Counted from the stretch's first letter, positions 24,773 to 34,096 are shown. The stretch is 64,000 nucleotides of DNA from Candidatus Bathyarchaeota archaeon (GCA_026014485.1 JAOZIE010000008.1:96716-160715); one strand, 5' to 3'. Numbers and translations: made by a program. Notes: generated by a model from the letters alone, not told the origin.

Positions 24773-25050
24773 AAATTATTTTTATCCTCTGGAGGAATCA
24801 TATAAGTTTTTCATGAAGTCTCTTGTTGGTTCGATATATTTTTCAACAACGTTTCAGGGTGCCCGCGCGAGAAGACGCAGACGGCATTAATGCTTCTCAT
24901 TTTGATTTTACGGGGTTCCACCTTACTGCGTCAAGGCTAACTTGGGCAAAGCAGAAGCCAACCTTCTCGTGGAAATGCTCTGCAGAGACACGCCTCTGCG
25001 GCTTGCAACTAAGCTAAACCTGGAAAAACTCTCGGCGGATGATGCTATTT
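24773..25050. other. Intergenic region, no gene supported
   Basis: About 280 bases lie between corA and the pyrophosphatase gene. A plus-strand stretch (24945-25080) reads as a protein-like helix (EANLLVEMLCRDTPLRLATKLN) but has no start and is closed upstream by stops. It may be a fragment of a decayed gene; I could not identify it. Confidence 0.3.
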
Positions 25051-25596
25051 TCACTGTCCAGGTTTTTTTCCGTCGAGTTGGCGGTACTTCTCCATTGCGT
25101 AGTTGATGACTTCCATGGCTTCTTTGGCGTTTTTCCACTCTTTGGTTTTTGCCCACTTGTGCGGTTCCAGCCGCTTGTAGGTTTCAAAAAATTCCTGAAT
25201 CTCCACCAGCTGATGCTTGTAGACGTCGCTTATGTCTTTGTAGTCTTCGAACCGCCTGTCGCTGACCAGTACACTGAGGATTTTTGCGTCTAAACCTGCC
25301 TCGTCTTCGATTATCAAGGCGCCGATGACTCGAACTTTAACTACGCAGCCAACATTAAGCGACGCGAAACTCAGCACCATAATGTCGAGGGGGTCGCCGT
25401 CGTCGTACCACGTTTTCGGGACAAACCCGTAATCCACGGGGAAAACCACCGACGAAGGAATAACCCTGTCCAAAACGAATGCTTCCCACTCCTTGTTGTA
25501 CTCGTATTTGTCTCTGGAGCCGCTGGTGACTTCGATGACCATGTTTAACTGTTCAGGTGGATTATCGCCTGCTGGAAGGTCTCGCCAAAAATTCAT
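25051..25596 (-). CDS. ppa: Inorganic pyrophosphatase (family I)
   Basis: The 181-residue soluble PPase has the start ...PPEQLNMVIEVTSGSRDKYEYNKE, PVDYGFVPKTWYDDGDPLDIMVL (the D-x-D-P-x-D metal site) and RFEDYKDISDVYKHQLVEIQEFFETYKRLEPHKW near the end. It hydrolyses PPi released by biosynthesis, using Mg2+. The length and motifs match archaeal enzymes. It is followed on the plus-coordinate side by nucS on the same strand. Confidence 0.95.
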   Translation of the reverse strand: MNFWRDLPAGDNPPEQLNMVIEVTSGSRDKYEYNKEWEAFVLDRVIPSSVVFPVDYGFVPKTWYDDGDPLDIMVLSFASLNVGCVVKVRVIGALIIEDEAGLDAKILSVLVSDRRFEDYKDISDVYKHQLVEIQEFFETYKRLEPHKWAKTKEWKNAKEAMEVINYAMEKYRQLDGKKPGQ

Positions 25597-25635
25597 GCCG
25601 TTTCTCTCCGCTCAGAGAAAACGCGGTTTCGGTAA

Positions 25636-26445
25636 TTAAGCTTTCTTGGAGACGTCGCCGCTCTTTGGTTTGAAGAAGGCTTCCAGCTTTGTGTTCCCCG
25701 GTTTTTTAAGAACTTCCGCACAGGTTTTCGGGTCTAACGGTTTGAACTCCAGCCCCATCGTGACCAGCATCCTCTGCACGTCTTTGCCTAGGCTTGGCGC
25801 AACCAGCACGGCGCGGACTTCGCGGTTCACCTTCGCTTTTATGGGCTCCACGTACTTGGCAAGTTGCAGCGCCGCATCTTTCGACGCGGTTCTCCGCTTA
25901 ACTTCGACGATGACGAGTTTCCCGTTTTGGTCTTCGCCGTAGATGTCCACAAATCCTGGTTCCACATGCTTTTCCCAGCTAATCGGCTTGAATCCTTCCT
26001 CAAAAAGCTCGGGTTTGAGCAGGATGGCTCGGTGCATATCGTCTTCGGTGGCGTGCAGCAGGAAATCCCCTGCGTCGGTTAATGCGAGGGTGGAAACCAT
26101 GTAGACGGCGTCGAAGGTTACGCGGACGTTTTCACGGGGCTTCTGGCGTACACCGTGCACTTCCAACTCGTCATCTTTTTGTTGGACGTGGAAGACGCTG
26201 CCTGCGGGTTGCCAGTTGACGGGTTCGTAGCCGACTGGACGGTGAACCAGCAGTGAGCCATCTTCTTTTATTATCAGGAGTCGCTCGCCTGGCTCCAGCG
26301 TGGATCTTGCGCGTCCGCTGTAGTGGACATGGCAGTTGCCTGCCGCGACGAGGGTTCGCCTCTGAGAGAGCGCTTTCTCCATAGCCGCGGCGGCTTCCTC
26401 CAGCGTCGGGTTAACCAGAACGACTGCTTTAGTTGTTGAGGGCAA
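25636..26445 (-). CDS. nucS: Endonuclease NucS/EndoMS
   Basis: The 269-residue protein has an N-terminal ssDNA-binding half (CHVHYSGRARSTLEPGERLLIIKEDGSLLVHRPVGYEPVNWQP). The RecB-like nuclease half contains VEPGFVDIYGEDQNGKLVIVEVKRRTASKDAALQL, giving the D-ExK-Q metal motif. NucS cuts mismatched or branched DNA and works with PCNA in archaea. The catalytic residues are intact. It is divergent from the methyltransferase at 26539. Confidence 0.93.
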   Translation of the reverse strand: MPSTTKAVVLVNPTLEEAAAAMEKALSQRRTLVAAGNCHVHYSGRARSTLEPGERLLIIKEDGSLLVHRPVGYEPVNWQPAGSVFHVQQKDDELEVHGVRQKPRENVRVTFDAVYMVSTLALTDAGDFLLHATEDDMHRAILLKPELFEEGFKPISWEKHVEPGFVDIYGEDQNGKLVIVEVKRRTASKDAALQLAKYVEPIKAKVNREVRAVLVAPSLGKDVQRMLVTMGLEFKPLDPKTCAEVLKKPGNTKLEAFFKPKSGDVSKKA

Positions 26446-26538
26446 GTGCTTTCTACCAAACTGTTTTAGAAGCGGCTATTGTACATAAGAGTTCTGAAGG
26501 CTTTGGCTGTGAGCAGTTGGAGACAGAAGCGTTCGGTT

Positions 26539-27075
26539 ATGCGGCGATACGATTTGACGGCGCAGATGTACGACGAACGGTACCTAGAGGAGCAGGAAGC
26601 CAAATACAAAGCCGCCTTAGAAGACCTAAACCTGCGCCCAACCGCGGCAGTTTTGGATTTGGGGTGTGGAACAGGCTTATTCTTTAGTTACGTAGCCGAC
26701 AAAGTTGCCATGGTGGTTGGCGTGGATGCTTCAAGGAAGCTGCTGGCTCTGGCAAGAGACCGCGCCAAGGCGCTCGGAAACGTGTATGTGGTTTTGGCAG
26801 ACGCAGACCACCTGCCGTTTAGACGCGGCTTTTTTGGATTCGCGTTCGCTTTCACGGTTCTGCAGAACATGCCTAAACCTGCAGAGACGCTTAAGCATCT
26901 GGTGGAGGCTTCGGCGGAGGATGCGCGTTTCGTGTTGACTGGGTTGAAGGCGGCTGTTTCTCTGGAGCAGTTCGGCGCGTTTTTGGAGGCGGCTGGATTG
27001 CAAGCTGTTTCTCTCAGGAATAACGATGCACTTCGCTGTCACGTTGTACGGTGTATTCAACGGGGAAACCGTTAA
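26539..27075 (+). CDS. SAM-dependent methyltransferase (UbiE-like)
   Basis: The most natural start is ATG 26539 (RRYDLTAQMYDERYLEEQEAKYKAAL), giving 178 residues; the frame is open from TTG 26479. The SAM core AVLDLGCGTGLFFSYV, VVGVDASRKLLALA and VVLADADHLPFRRGFF followed by FAFTVLQNMPKP is typical of UbiE-like class I enzymes. The substrate is unknown. The RRYDLTAQMYDERY opening is often seen in archaeal tRNA or small-molecule methyltransferases. Confidence 0.75.
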   Translation: MRRYDLTAQMYDERYLEEQEAKYKAALEDLNLRPTAAVLDLGCGTGLFFSYVADKVAMVVGVDASRKLLALARDRAKALGNVYVVLADADHLPFRRGFFGFAFAFTVLQNMPKPAETLKHLVEASAEDARFVLTGLKAAVSLEQFGAFLEAAGLQAVSLRNNDALRCHVVRCIQRGNR

Positions 27076-27240
27076 TTCTTGGTCTTTTAGTGAAAAATCG
27101 GATTTCTATCTTTATCACGGTTGATTAACTTCATTTTTCAAGCAATATTTATATCACCAGAACCCCACTCAAACTTCCAATAGATAGTTATGGGGTGCCC
27201 TTTTCGCATCCTGTGTTGCATCTATTATGGTGGAAAAGAT

Positions 27241-28176
27241 ATGCCGTACAAAAACCAAAAACTCGACACGGCACAAGCCCTGACGTTAGAGTGGATTTTG
27301 CAAGTTAAAAACTACAAGTTAACCCTCGACAAGAACCTCTGCGTGGGCTGCCAAATTTGCAGTTTAGCCTGCCCCAAAGAAGCCATAACTGTCACCAAGC
27401 AGCCGAAGGTGGCGGGTGAAGCGGCTAAGAAGGGGAAAGTTGACATTGACTTGGCTAAATGCATCTTCTGCGGCATCTGCGACGTCATCTGTCCGTACGG
27501 TGCAGTGAAAGTTACGTTGAACGGCGAGCATATCTTGAACGTGGTGGATAAGGAAAGTTTCCCGCAGCTTGTCCGCGACATAAAAATTGACACTCGCAAC
27601 TGCCCCAAGGACTGTGTTGCCTGTGTTGAAGCTTGCCCCCTGGGTCAGCTTAAACTTACTAAAGTAACCTACGACGGCAAACCTGTTGAAAACTTGGACG
27701 CGTTGTCTCCCAGTCAAAGGCAGCACGTGAAGGTAACTGTTGATATCCCTGAAGATAAGTGCCCCACCTGCAGAGTCTGCGAGTACAAGTGCCCTGAAGG
27801 CGTAATTAAAATGCGCAAAACCTTCGAGGGAAAAATGGCGATAAACACCTCCAAATGCCCCGAAGGATGCCACGACTGCGTAGACGTCTGCCCCATAACA
27901 GGCACATTAACGGTTGCTGACAACGGCAAAGTTCAGGTTAACGAGTTAACATGCACCTACTGTGGCGCCTGCAAAGTCGTTTGCCCCGTAGATGAAGCTT
28001 TAACGCTGAAGCGAACCAACGTGTTACACACCCCCATACATTCAGGCGCATGGAACAAGAGTCTAGAACGCATCGCTTCTCCTTTGGATGCGGCTAAGGA
28101 ACTGAAGGCGAAAAGCGGCATGAAAGCCCAGAAAATGGTCAGCAAACGTTTCGTAACTGAGGAAGTTATTAAATAA
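27241..28176 (+). CDS. Polyferredoxin with six [4Fe-4S] motifs
   Basis: The 311-residue protein starts at ATG 27241 (GGTGG 11 bases before). Six cysteine motifs are visible: CVGCQICSLACP, CIFCGICDVICP, CPKDCVACVEACP, CPTCRVCEYKCP, CPEGCHDCVDVCP and CTYCGACKVVCP. The third and fifth use a CPxxCxxCxxxCP spacing. It probably carries electrons to or from the HdrA-MvhD protein encoded 200 bases downstream, as MvhB/VhuB-type polyferredoxins do near Hdr genes. It has no signal peptide and is expected in the cytoplasm. A TATA box (CAATATTTATATC) lies near 27143. Confidence 0.85.
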   Translation: MPYKNQKLDTAQALTLEWILQVKNYKLTLDKNLCVGCQICSLACPKEAITVTKQPKVAGEAAKKGKVDIDLAKCIFCGICDVICPYGAVKVTLNGEHILNVVDKESFPQLVRDIKIDTRNCPKDCVACVEACPLGQLKLTKVTYDGKPVENLDALSPSQRQHVKVTVDIPEDKCPTCRVCEYKCPEGVIKMRKTFEGKMAINTSKCPEGCHDCVDVCPITGTLTVADNGKVQVNELTCTYCGACKVVCPVDEALTLKRTNVLHTPIHSGAWNKSLERIASPLDAAKELKAKSGMKAQKMVSKRFVTEEVIK

Positions 28177-28225
28177 GCAACAGACCTGAAGCGCCAAAAG
28201 AGCCATTAAAAACCCTGCAACAGCA

Positions 28226-28265
28226 ACTGAAGACCTTCGCGTAGACGTCTTCGTGGTCCGTCAGT
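28226..28265 (+). promoter_or_regulatory. Stem-loop in the leader of the Sec hdrA-mvhD gene
   Basis: ACTGA (28226-28230) pairs with TCAGT (28261-28265), and inside it GACC pairs with GGTC. GAAGAC/GTCTTC offers an alternative fold. It lies 115 bases before the start at 28380. It could be a terminator for the polyferredoxin gene or a 5'-UTR SECIS (known for one methanogen gene). It does not show the clean GAA/A internal loop of archaeal SECIS elements. Confidence 0.35.
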
Positions 28266-28379
28266 GATTTTGGTTTATGTTAAAACTGGCGCTGGTTTAA
28301 AGCAATGCTTATATCGACAGGTGCTCAAAAGAAGGAAAGCGGTAAGAAAGAAGAAATGGTTATTGAGGAATGTTATAGA

Positions 28380-30914
28380 ATGAGCAATCCACAAACACAA
28401 AAACCATCTGAAGCTCCCAAACAGGCAGAACCTTTGCGTGTTGGAGTTTTTGTCTGTCATTGCGGTTTGAATATCGCTGGGACTGTGGATGTTAAGCAGG
28501 TGGTTGAGTATGCTAAAACTATACCTGATGTTGTTCTTGTTAAGGAGAATCGGTATACGTGTGCTGACCCTGGACAAGAAGAAATCCGAAAAGCCATAAA
28601 AGAATACAAGCTAAACCGTGTTGTCGTAGCCGCCTGCAGCCCCAGAATGCATGAGCCGACATTTCGGAAAACCGTAAGTGAGGCAGGGTTAAATCCCTTT
28701 GTGTTTGAAATGGCGAACATACGTGAGTTCGCTTCGTGGTGCCATCCCAGTACTCCAAAAGAAGCTACAGAAAAAGCAAAAGATATTGTAAGAATGGCTG
28801 TGGCCAAAGCGCGGTTGCTTGCGCCTCTAGAAACCATGGAGGTTCCTGTAAATAAAAACGCCTTGGTTATCGGCGGGGGAATTTCCGGAATCAACTCCGC
28901 TTTAGATTTGGCGAATATGGGTTTCAAAGTGTATCTTGTCGAGAAGAACGAGAGCATAGGCGGCCACATGGCACAACTTGACAAGACCTTTCCAACTTTG
29001 GATTGCAGCATATGAATCGAAGGCCCTAGGATGGTCGAGGTATTACGCCATCCTAAGGTCGAAGTAATATCTAACGCAGACATCCTCAAAGTGGAGGGGT
29101 TCGTAGGTAACTTTAGAGTAAAAGTTCGCAAGAACCCTCGATACGTCATTGCTGAACGATGCACTGGCTGTGGGGAATGCAAAGACGTCTGCCCAATAGA
29201 ATATCCCAATGAGTGGGACTTGAACTTGGGCGTAAGAAAAGCCATTTCCATTCCGTTTGACCAAGCAGTGCCTCTTGTATACTCGGTAAACAGGGATTAC
29301 TGTATAGAGTGCTTCAAATGCGTGGATGCTTGCGGCACCCGTAAAGCCATAAACTTTGACCAACAGCCTGAAGAAGTTGAATTGGATGTTGGAGCAATCA
29401 TAGTGACGACTGGTTGTGACGTTTATGAGCCCTATGAGGACGCTAGGTACGGCTATGGACGATACGATAACGTGGTTACCGCTCTGGAGTTTGAGCGACT
29501 CATCACAGCTGGCGGTCCAACAACTGGGCATGTAGTTCGCTCATCTGATGGAAAGAGACCAAAAAGCGTTGCCATCATTCAATGTGTCGGTTCAAGGGAC
29601 GTAAACAAGTACGAGTACTGTTCAGGTTTCTGCTGCATGTATGGGCTAAAAGAAGCCATCCTTCTGAAAGAGCACTATCATGATGACGTGGAAGTCTACA
29701 TTTTCTACATGGACATACGCACTCCCTCCAAAGGCTATGAAGAATTCTATCGACGCGCACGGGAAATGGGCATCACCTTCATCAGGGGAAAACCATCCCA
29801 AATAATGGAAGACCCCCAGACCAAAAACTTGGTTATACGCGCAGAGGACACGGAGCTGGGGCAACCCATCGAAGTCGAAACCGAACTTGTTGTGCTAAGC
29901 ACAGCCGCCATACCCAGCAAGGGCGCCGAAGAATTGGCTGGCATTCTCCACATAACGCGAGGTGCAGACGGTTTCTTCATGGAAAGTCACCCTAAACTCA
30001 AACCCATGGATACACCTATGGACGGCGTATTCCTCGCGGGTGCTTGCCAAGGACCCAAGGATATACCCTACAGTGTAGCCCAAGGAAGCGGCGCGGCAGC
30101 AAGAGCGGCAACCATCCTTTCTCAACCGAAATGGCAGATAGAGCCAATTGTCTCGATAGTTGACGCCTCCAGATGCAGAAACGTGAAAGCGACCTGCGGT
30201 GTATGCGTGAAAAGTTGTCCCTTCGGAGCCATAACTGCGGCTGCGGGGCAACCAGCCCAGATTAATCCAGCCCAGTGCCACGGATGCGGAACATGCGTTG
30301 CTGAATGCCCCCAAGGCGCCATAACTCAGATGCATTTCACGGATGAACAGTTATTCTCCCAAATCAGAGCTGCTCTAGAAAAAGACCCTGGCGAGAAGAT
30401 ACTAACGTTTATGTGTAATTGGTGAGGTTACGCCGGCGCGGACCGAGCGGGGACGAGCCGGCTTGAATACCCCCCAACGACACGGGCCATCAGGGTAATG
30501 TGTACTGGGCGGGTAGACCGGGATTTCGTTATGGAAGCATTTAGGCTGGGTGCTGGAGGGGTACTGATTACTGCTTGCCATCTTCCCAGTGACTGCCACT
30601 ACATCTCTGGAAACGCTAGGATGAAGGCGCGCATGGATGCCTTGTCTGGTATGCTTCAAAAGCTTGGATTGAGCCCTGAAAGACTCAGGGTTGACTACGT
30701 GTCATCTGCTGAAGGAGAGAAATTCGTCAATATAGTCAAGGAAATGACTGACCAACTGAAGACAATAGGGACCGAAAAGATACAAGCGGAAAACGCAAAG
30801 CTTCGTCCAATCTTAGAGAACATGCTAAAACGCAAAGCAGCAGCAAAACAAGCCGCGGCACAATCTGCAGCTTCGGCAGCCAAAGCAACTGGTGACGCAA
30901 ACCCGACAAAATAG
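28380..30914 (+). CDS. Selenoprotein HdrA-MvhD fusion with two UGA-encoded selenocysteines
   Basis: Reading through UGA at 29013 and 30423 gives one 844-residue protein. HdrA part: N-terminal [20 protein letters not shown] loop GGGISG (about 165-170), ferredoxin motifs at C261 ([12 protein letters not shown]) and C308 ([12 protein letters not shown]), then at C599 and C633. MvhD part from about 660: [30 protein letters not shown]. Residue 212 (CSI-U-IEGP) and residue 682 (CNW-U-GYAG) are cysteine in the tandem paralogue, aligned without gaps; methanococcal HdrA and VhuD are known selenoproteins. The start ATG 28380 is shared with the paralogue. It should bifurcate electrons between ferredoxin and a disulfide reductase. 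HdrB and HdrC are not nearby. Confidence 0.9.
29013..29015 (+). other. UGA selenocysteine codon, HdrA residue 212
   Basis: TGA sits between ATA (Ile) and ATC (Ile) in CSI-U-IEGP. The paralogue has TGT (Cys) at 31929. Similarity to it continues in the same frame on both sides. Just after it, GGCC (29022-29025) can pair with GGTC (29033-29036). Confidence 0.9.
30423..30462 (+). promoter_or_regulatory. UGA selenocysteine codon 682 with adjacent GC-rich hairpin
   Basis: TGA 30423-30425 replaces the TGC of the paralogue (33305). Six bases later GCCGGC (30432-30437) faces GCCGGC (30457-30462). Inside, CG (30439-30440) pairs with CG (30454-30455), then a purine loop (GA / GGA), then CC/GG around GAGC. 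The codons here (GCC GGC GCG GAC CGA GCG GGG) are far more GC-rich than in the paralogue, as if the RNA fold were selected. It may aid recoding; this is inference. Confidence 0.5.
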
Positions 30915-31295
30915 TCGCCCTCTCTTTTTCTTTATTTTTTGCAAGTATTTTTTGCTTTGTTAGTGTTTTATTATGGCGCATAGAAAGTGCAGGCAAGTTT
31001 TTTGGGGGATGATGAGCTGTTGGGTGCTCTGTAGCGACGTGTATCCTTAAATAGTTTCGTGGTATTTGGTTTTTTTCTAAATATTCATGTGATTTTGATT
31101 TTCATTTGAGAATAAATGTGTGAAAAATTGAAGAGATTAGCGGGTTTGTTTTCCGTGGGGATTGTTGCTTGACCTGGGGAATGTTTATATTTCCATTAGA
31201 AAAGTTAATGTGTAAAATTAAAAAAACTAATGCTCTTGTCGCCCAAAAAGAAGGGACGCGGTTGAAAAAAGAAAGGTTAAGGATGATGTTATAGA
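30915..31295 (+). promoter_or_regulatory. 3' UTR of the selenoprotein gene and promoter of its paralogue
   Basis: These 381 bases hold no gene. After the stop there is a T-rich run (30921-30947), then GAGC/GCTC (31013-31028) as the best small hairpin. TATA box TGTTTATAT (31182-31190) lies 105 bases before the paralogue start. I looked for the archaeal SECIS pattern (stem, GAA opposite A, short GC stem) and did not find a clean one. Confidence 0.4.
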
Positions 31296-33757
31296 ATGAG
31301 CAATCCACAAACACAAAAACCAAACGAAGCCGCCACACAACCCGAACCTTTACGTGTAGGCGTTTTTGTCTGTCATTGCGGTTTGAATATCGCTGGGACT
31401 GTGGATGTTAAGCAGGTGGTTGAGTATGCTAAAACTATACCTGATGTTGTTCTCGTTAAGGAGAATCGGTATACGTGTGCTGACCCAGGACAGGAAGAAA
31501 TCAGAAAAGCCATAAAAGAGCAGAAACTCAACCGTGTGGTCATCGCTGCCTGTTCACCAAGAATGCACGAACCCACTTTTAGGCGCACCGTTAACGAAGC
31601 AGGTTTGAACCCGTTCTATTATGAGATGGCTAACATCCGGGAGTTTGCTTCGTGGTGTCATCAAAGTACCCCTCAGGAAGCAACGGAACGGGCAAAAGAC
31701 ACGGTTCGCATGGCAGTTGCAAAAGCACGATTCTTGATGCCGCTTCAAACAATTGAAGTTCCCGTAACCAACAAGGCGCTTGTCATCGGCGGGGGAATTG
31801 CAGGAATGAATGCCGCCTTAGACCTTGCAGAAATGGGCTTCAAAGTGTATATGCTTGAGAATACTCAGAGCATTGGCGGGCACATGGCGGCTTTAGATAA
31901 AACCTTCCCAACCCTTGACTGCAGCATCTGTATTGAAGGACCAAAAATGGTGGATTGCGTAAGGCACCCTAACATCACGATTTTTGCTTATTCAGATTTG
32001 GTTAACGTTGAAGGTTACATAGGCAACTTTAAAGTGAGAATTCGCAAAAGGGCACGATACATTCTTGATGACCGCTGCACGGGGTGTGGACAATGCAAAG
32101 ATGTCTGTCCAATCGAATACCCAAACGAATGGGACATGAACCTTGGCACCCGAAAAGCAATTTCAGTTCCCCTCGACCAGGCTGTACCTCTGATTTATGC
32201 CATTAACAAGGATTACTGCATTGAATGCTTCAAATGTGTGGATGCTTGCGGTCCAAGAGAAGCTATAGATTTTACTCAGAAGGATGAAGAAGTCGAGATT
32301 GAAGTGGGTGCAATTATTGTCTCCACCGGCTTTGACGTTTATGAACCATACGACATGCCCCTCTTAGGATATGGTAAATACCCCAACGTTATTACCTCCA
32401 TGGAGTTTGAAAGACTTATTCTCGCTGCGGGACCTACAGGCGGTAAAGTCATCAGACAATCAGACGGACAAAAACCCCACAAAATCGCCTTCATCCAGTG
32501 TGTTGGCAGCCGCGATAAAAACAAGTATCCATATTGCAGTAACTTCTGCTGCATGTACACGCTTAAGACATAGAAGTCTACGTTTTCTACATGGACATAC
32601 GAAGCCCAAGCAAAGGCTATGAAGAGTTCTATGACCGCGCAAGAGACCGCGGCGTAAACTTTATTCGCGGACGCGTCAGCCGAATTGATGAAGACCCGAA
32701 AACCCACAACATGGTTGTTCACTCTGAAGATGCTAACCTTGGGATGCCTATCGAGATTGAAGCTGACATGGTGGTCTTAGCAACCGCAGCTATTCCCAAA
32801 AAAGGTTCAGCGGACATTGCACGCATAATTAACCTGTCAAGAGGTGCCGACGGCTTCTTCATGGAGAGCCACCCTAAACTAAAACCCATGGATGCCCCCA
32901 CTGACGGTGTCTTCTACGCAGGTGCCTGTCAAGGCTTAAAGGATATTCCATCAAGCGTCTCCCAAGGAAGCGGAGCAGCAGCCCGAGCAGCAACAGTGCT
33001 CTCCAAAACCAAATGGAAAATTGAACCAATCATCTCAATAGTCGACGAAACAAAATGCAGAAACAAGACCGCAAAATGCGGGGTCTGTGTCAGCAAATGT
33101 CCTTACGGAGCAATTGAAGCTGAGCCAAACAAACCCGCGCATATAATTACTGCCAGTTGCCATGGTTGCGGAACCTGCGTTGCTGAATGCCCCCAACACG
33201 CAATTACTCAAATGCACTTTACTGACGCCCAAATTATCGCTCAAATTCGAGCTGCACTTGAAGAGAAACCTGAAGAAAAAATCATGGCTTTCCTATGCAA
33301 CTGGTGCAGTTACGCAGGCGCAGACTTAGCTGGGATTAGCAGATGTGAGTACCCGCCAAGCGTAAGAGTTGTTCGGGTTATGTGCTCTGGAAGAGTTGAC
33401 AAAGATTTTATCTTGGAAGCACTCAGGCTGGGCGCGGGTATGGTGTTGGTTGGCGCTTGTCACTTGCCCTACGACTGCCACTACATTAACGGCAACTACA
33501 AGATGAAAGCAAGAACAGACGCACTCAAAGGAATGCTAATCAAGCTAGGCATGAGTCCAGAACGATTCCGAGTAGAATACGTCTCAGCCGCAGAAGGAAT
33601 ACGCTACGCTGAAGTCATCACAGAAATAGATGCCGACATGAAGGCATTGGGCAAAGAAAAAATTCTGGCAGAAACTGCAAAGTTGCGACCCATACTGGAA
33701 AACATGCTGAAACGTAGATTATCAGCCCCCGCCTCCGCAGCTAAACCCGCCGCTTAA
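31296..33757 (+). pseudogene. Cysteine-type HdrA-MvhD paralogue broken by a frameshifting deletion
   Basis: This tandem copy of the Sec gene has Cys at both Sec positions (TGT 31929; TGC 33305). The first part (31296-32573, 425 residues) ends in MYTLKT and a TAG. The rest (from about 32568 in another frame, [21 protein letters not shown] on to 33757) is intact. Against the Sec copy, about 34 bases encoding [11 protein letters not shown] are missing at 32567-32568, which shifts frame. All Fe-S and MvhD motifs remain. It is either recently inactivated, expressed as two pieces, or an assembly error. The 5' 125 coding bases at 31362-31486 are nearly identical to the Sec copy. Confidence 0.8.
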
Positions 33758-33775
33758 ACAGCCGCAAAGGTGGGC

Positions 33776-33975
33776 AACGAATTCGTCTTTGAGGCGTTGT
33801 GGTTAGACGCGGGTATGGTGTTGGTTGGCGCTTGCCCTTTGCCCCATGACTGCCCCTAAGTCAGTGGTAACTATAAGATGAAACTCGGATAGATGCGTTA
33901 AAAGGCGTTTTGGAGAAGCTTAGCATGAGTCCCCCGTGGGTCAGAGCGGAATATGTTTATGTTGCAGCGTGAAGT
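33776..33975 (+). pseudogene. Degenerate duplicate of the MvhD 3' region
   Basis: Translation gives EFVFEALWLDAGMVLVGACPLPHDCP, stop, then VSGNYKMK and MSPPWVRAEYVYVAA. This matches FILEALRLGAGMVLVGACHLPYDCHYINGNYKMK...MSPERFRVEYVSAA of the gene just upstream. A 26-base stretch (33809-33834) is identical to the parent copy. Several stops and small deletions make it a relic of a third copy or of a partial tandem duplication. Confidence 0.75.
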
Positions 33976-34006
33976 CAGATTATTCAACGCCTGACGGCAT
34001 CATTGG

Positions 34007-34096
34007 GGCGTCCTACAGCTAGGTGGTCCTAGCATCGGACTTCAAATCCGGTGAGTCCGCAAGGTCTCGGGGTCCGATTCCCCTTGGACGCCGCCA
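34007..34096 (+). tRNA. selC: tRNA-Sec (anticodon UCA), CCA encoded
   Basis: Acceptor GGCGTCC/GGACGCC extends by T-T and A-T to nine positions. The D stem GCTAGG/CCTAGC is six pairs with a 4-base loop TGGT (34018-34033). The six-pair anticodon stem holds loop CTTCAAA (34040-34046) with anticodon TCA. A long variable arm (34053-34068) closes on GCAA. The T stem is only four pairs (GGGG/CCCC) with loop TCCGATT. Discriminator G is 34093 and CCA 34094-34096. The 9/4 layout, long D stem with tetraloop, long variable arm and G73 are the tRNA-Sec hallmarks that set it apart from tRNA-Ser and any suppressor. Confidence 0.95.

Noticed and set aside
28305..28379. Upstream ATG at 28305 as the start of the Sec hdrA gene
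   Set aside because: The paralogue starts at the equivalent of 28380 (MSNPQTQKP), and the upstream 25 codons are low-complexity leader sequence near the promoter.
29013..30425. UGA reassigned to tryptophan or simple frameshift/nonsense errors in hdrA
   Set aside because: UGA ends many other genes here, both UGAs align with cysteine in the paralogue, the frame is unchanged on both sides, and tRNA-Sec and SelB lie nearby.
32571..32573. UAG in the Cys paralogue as a pyrrolysine codon
   Set aside because: Similarity resumes in a different frame after a deletion of about 34 bases, so this is a frameshift and the UAG is incidental.
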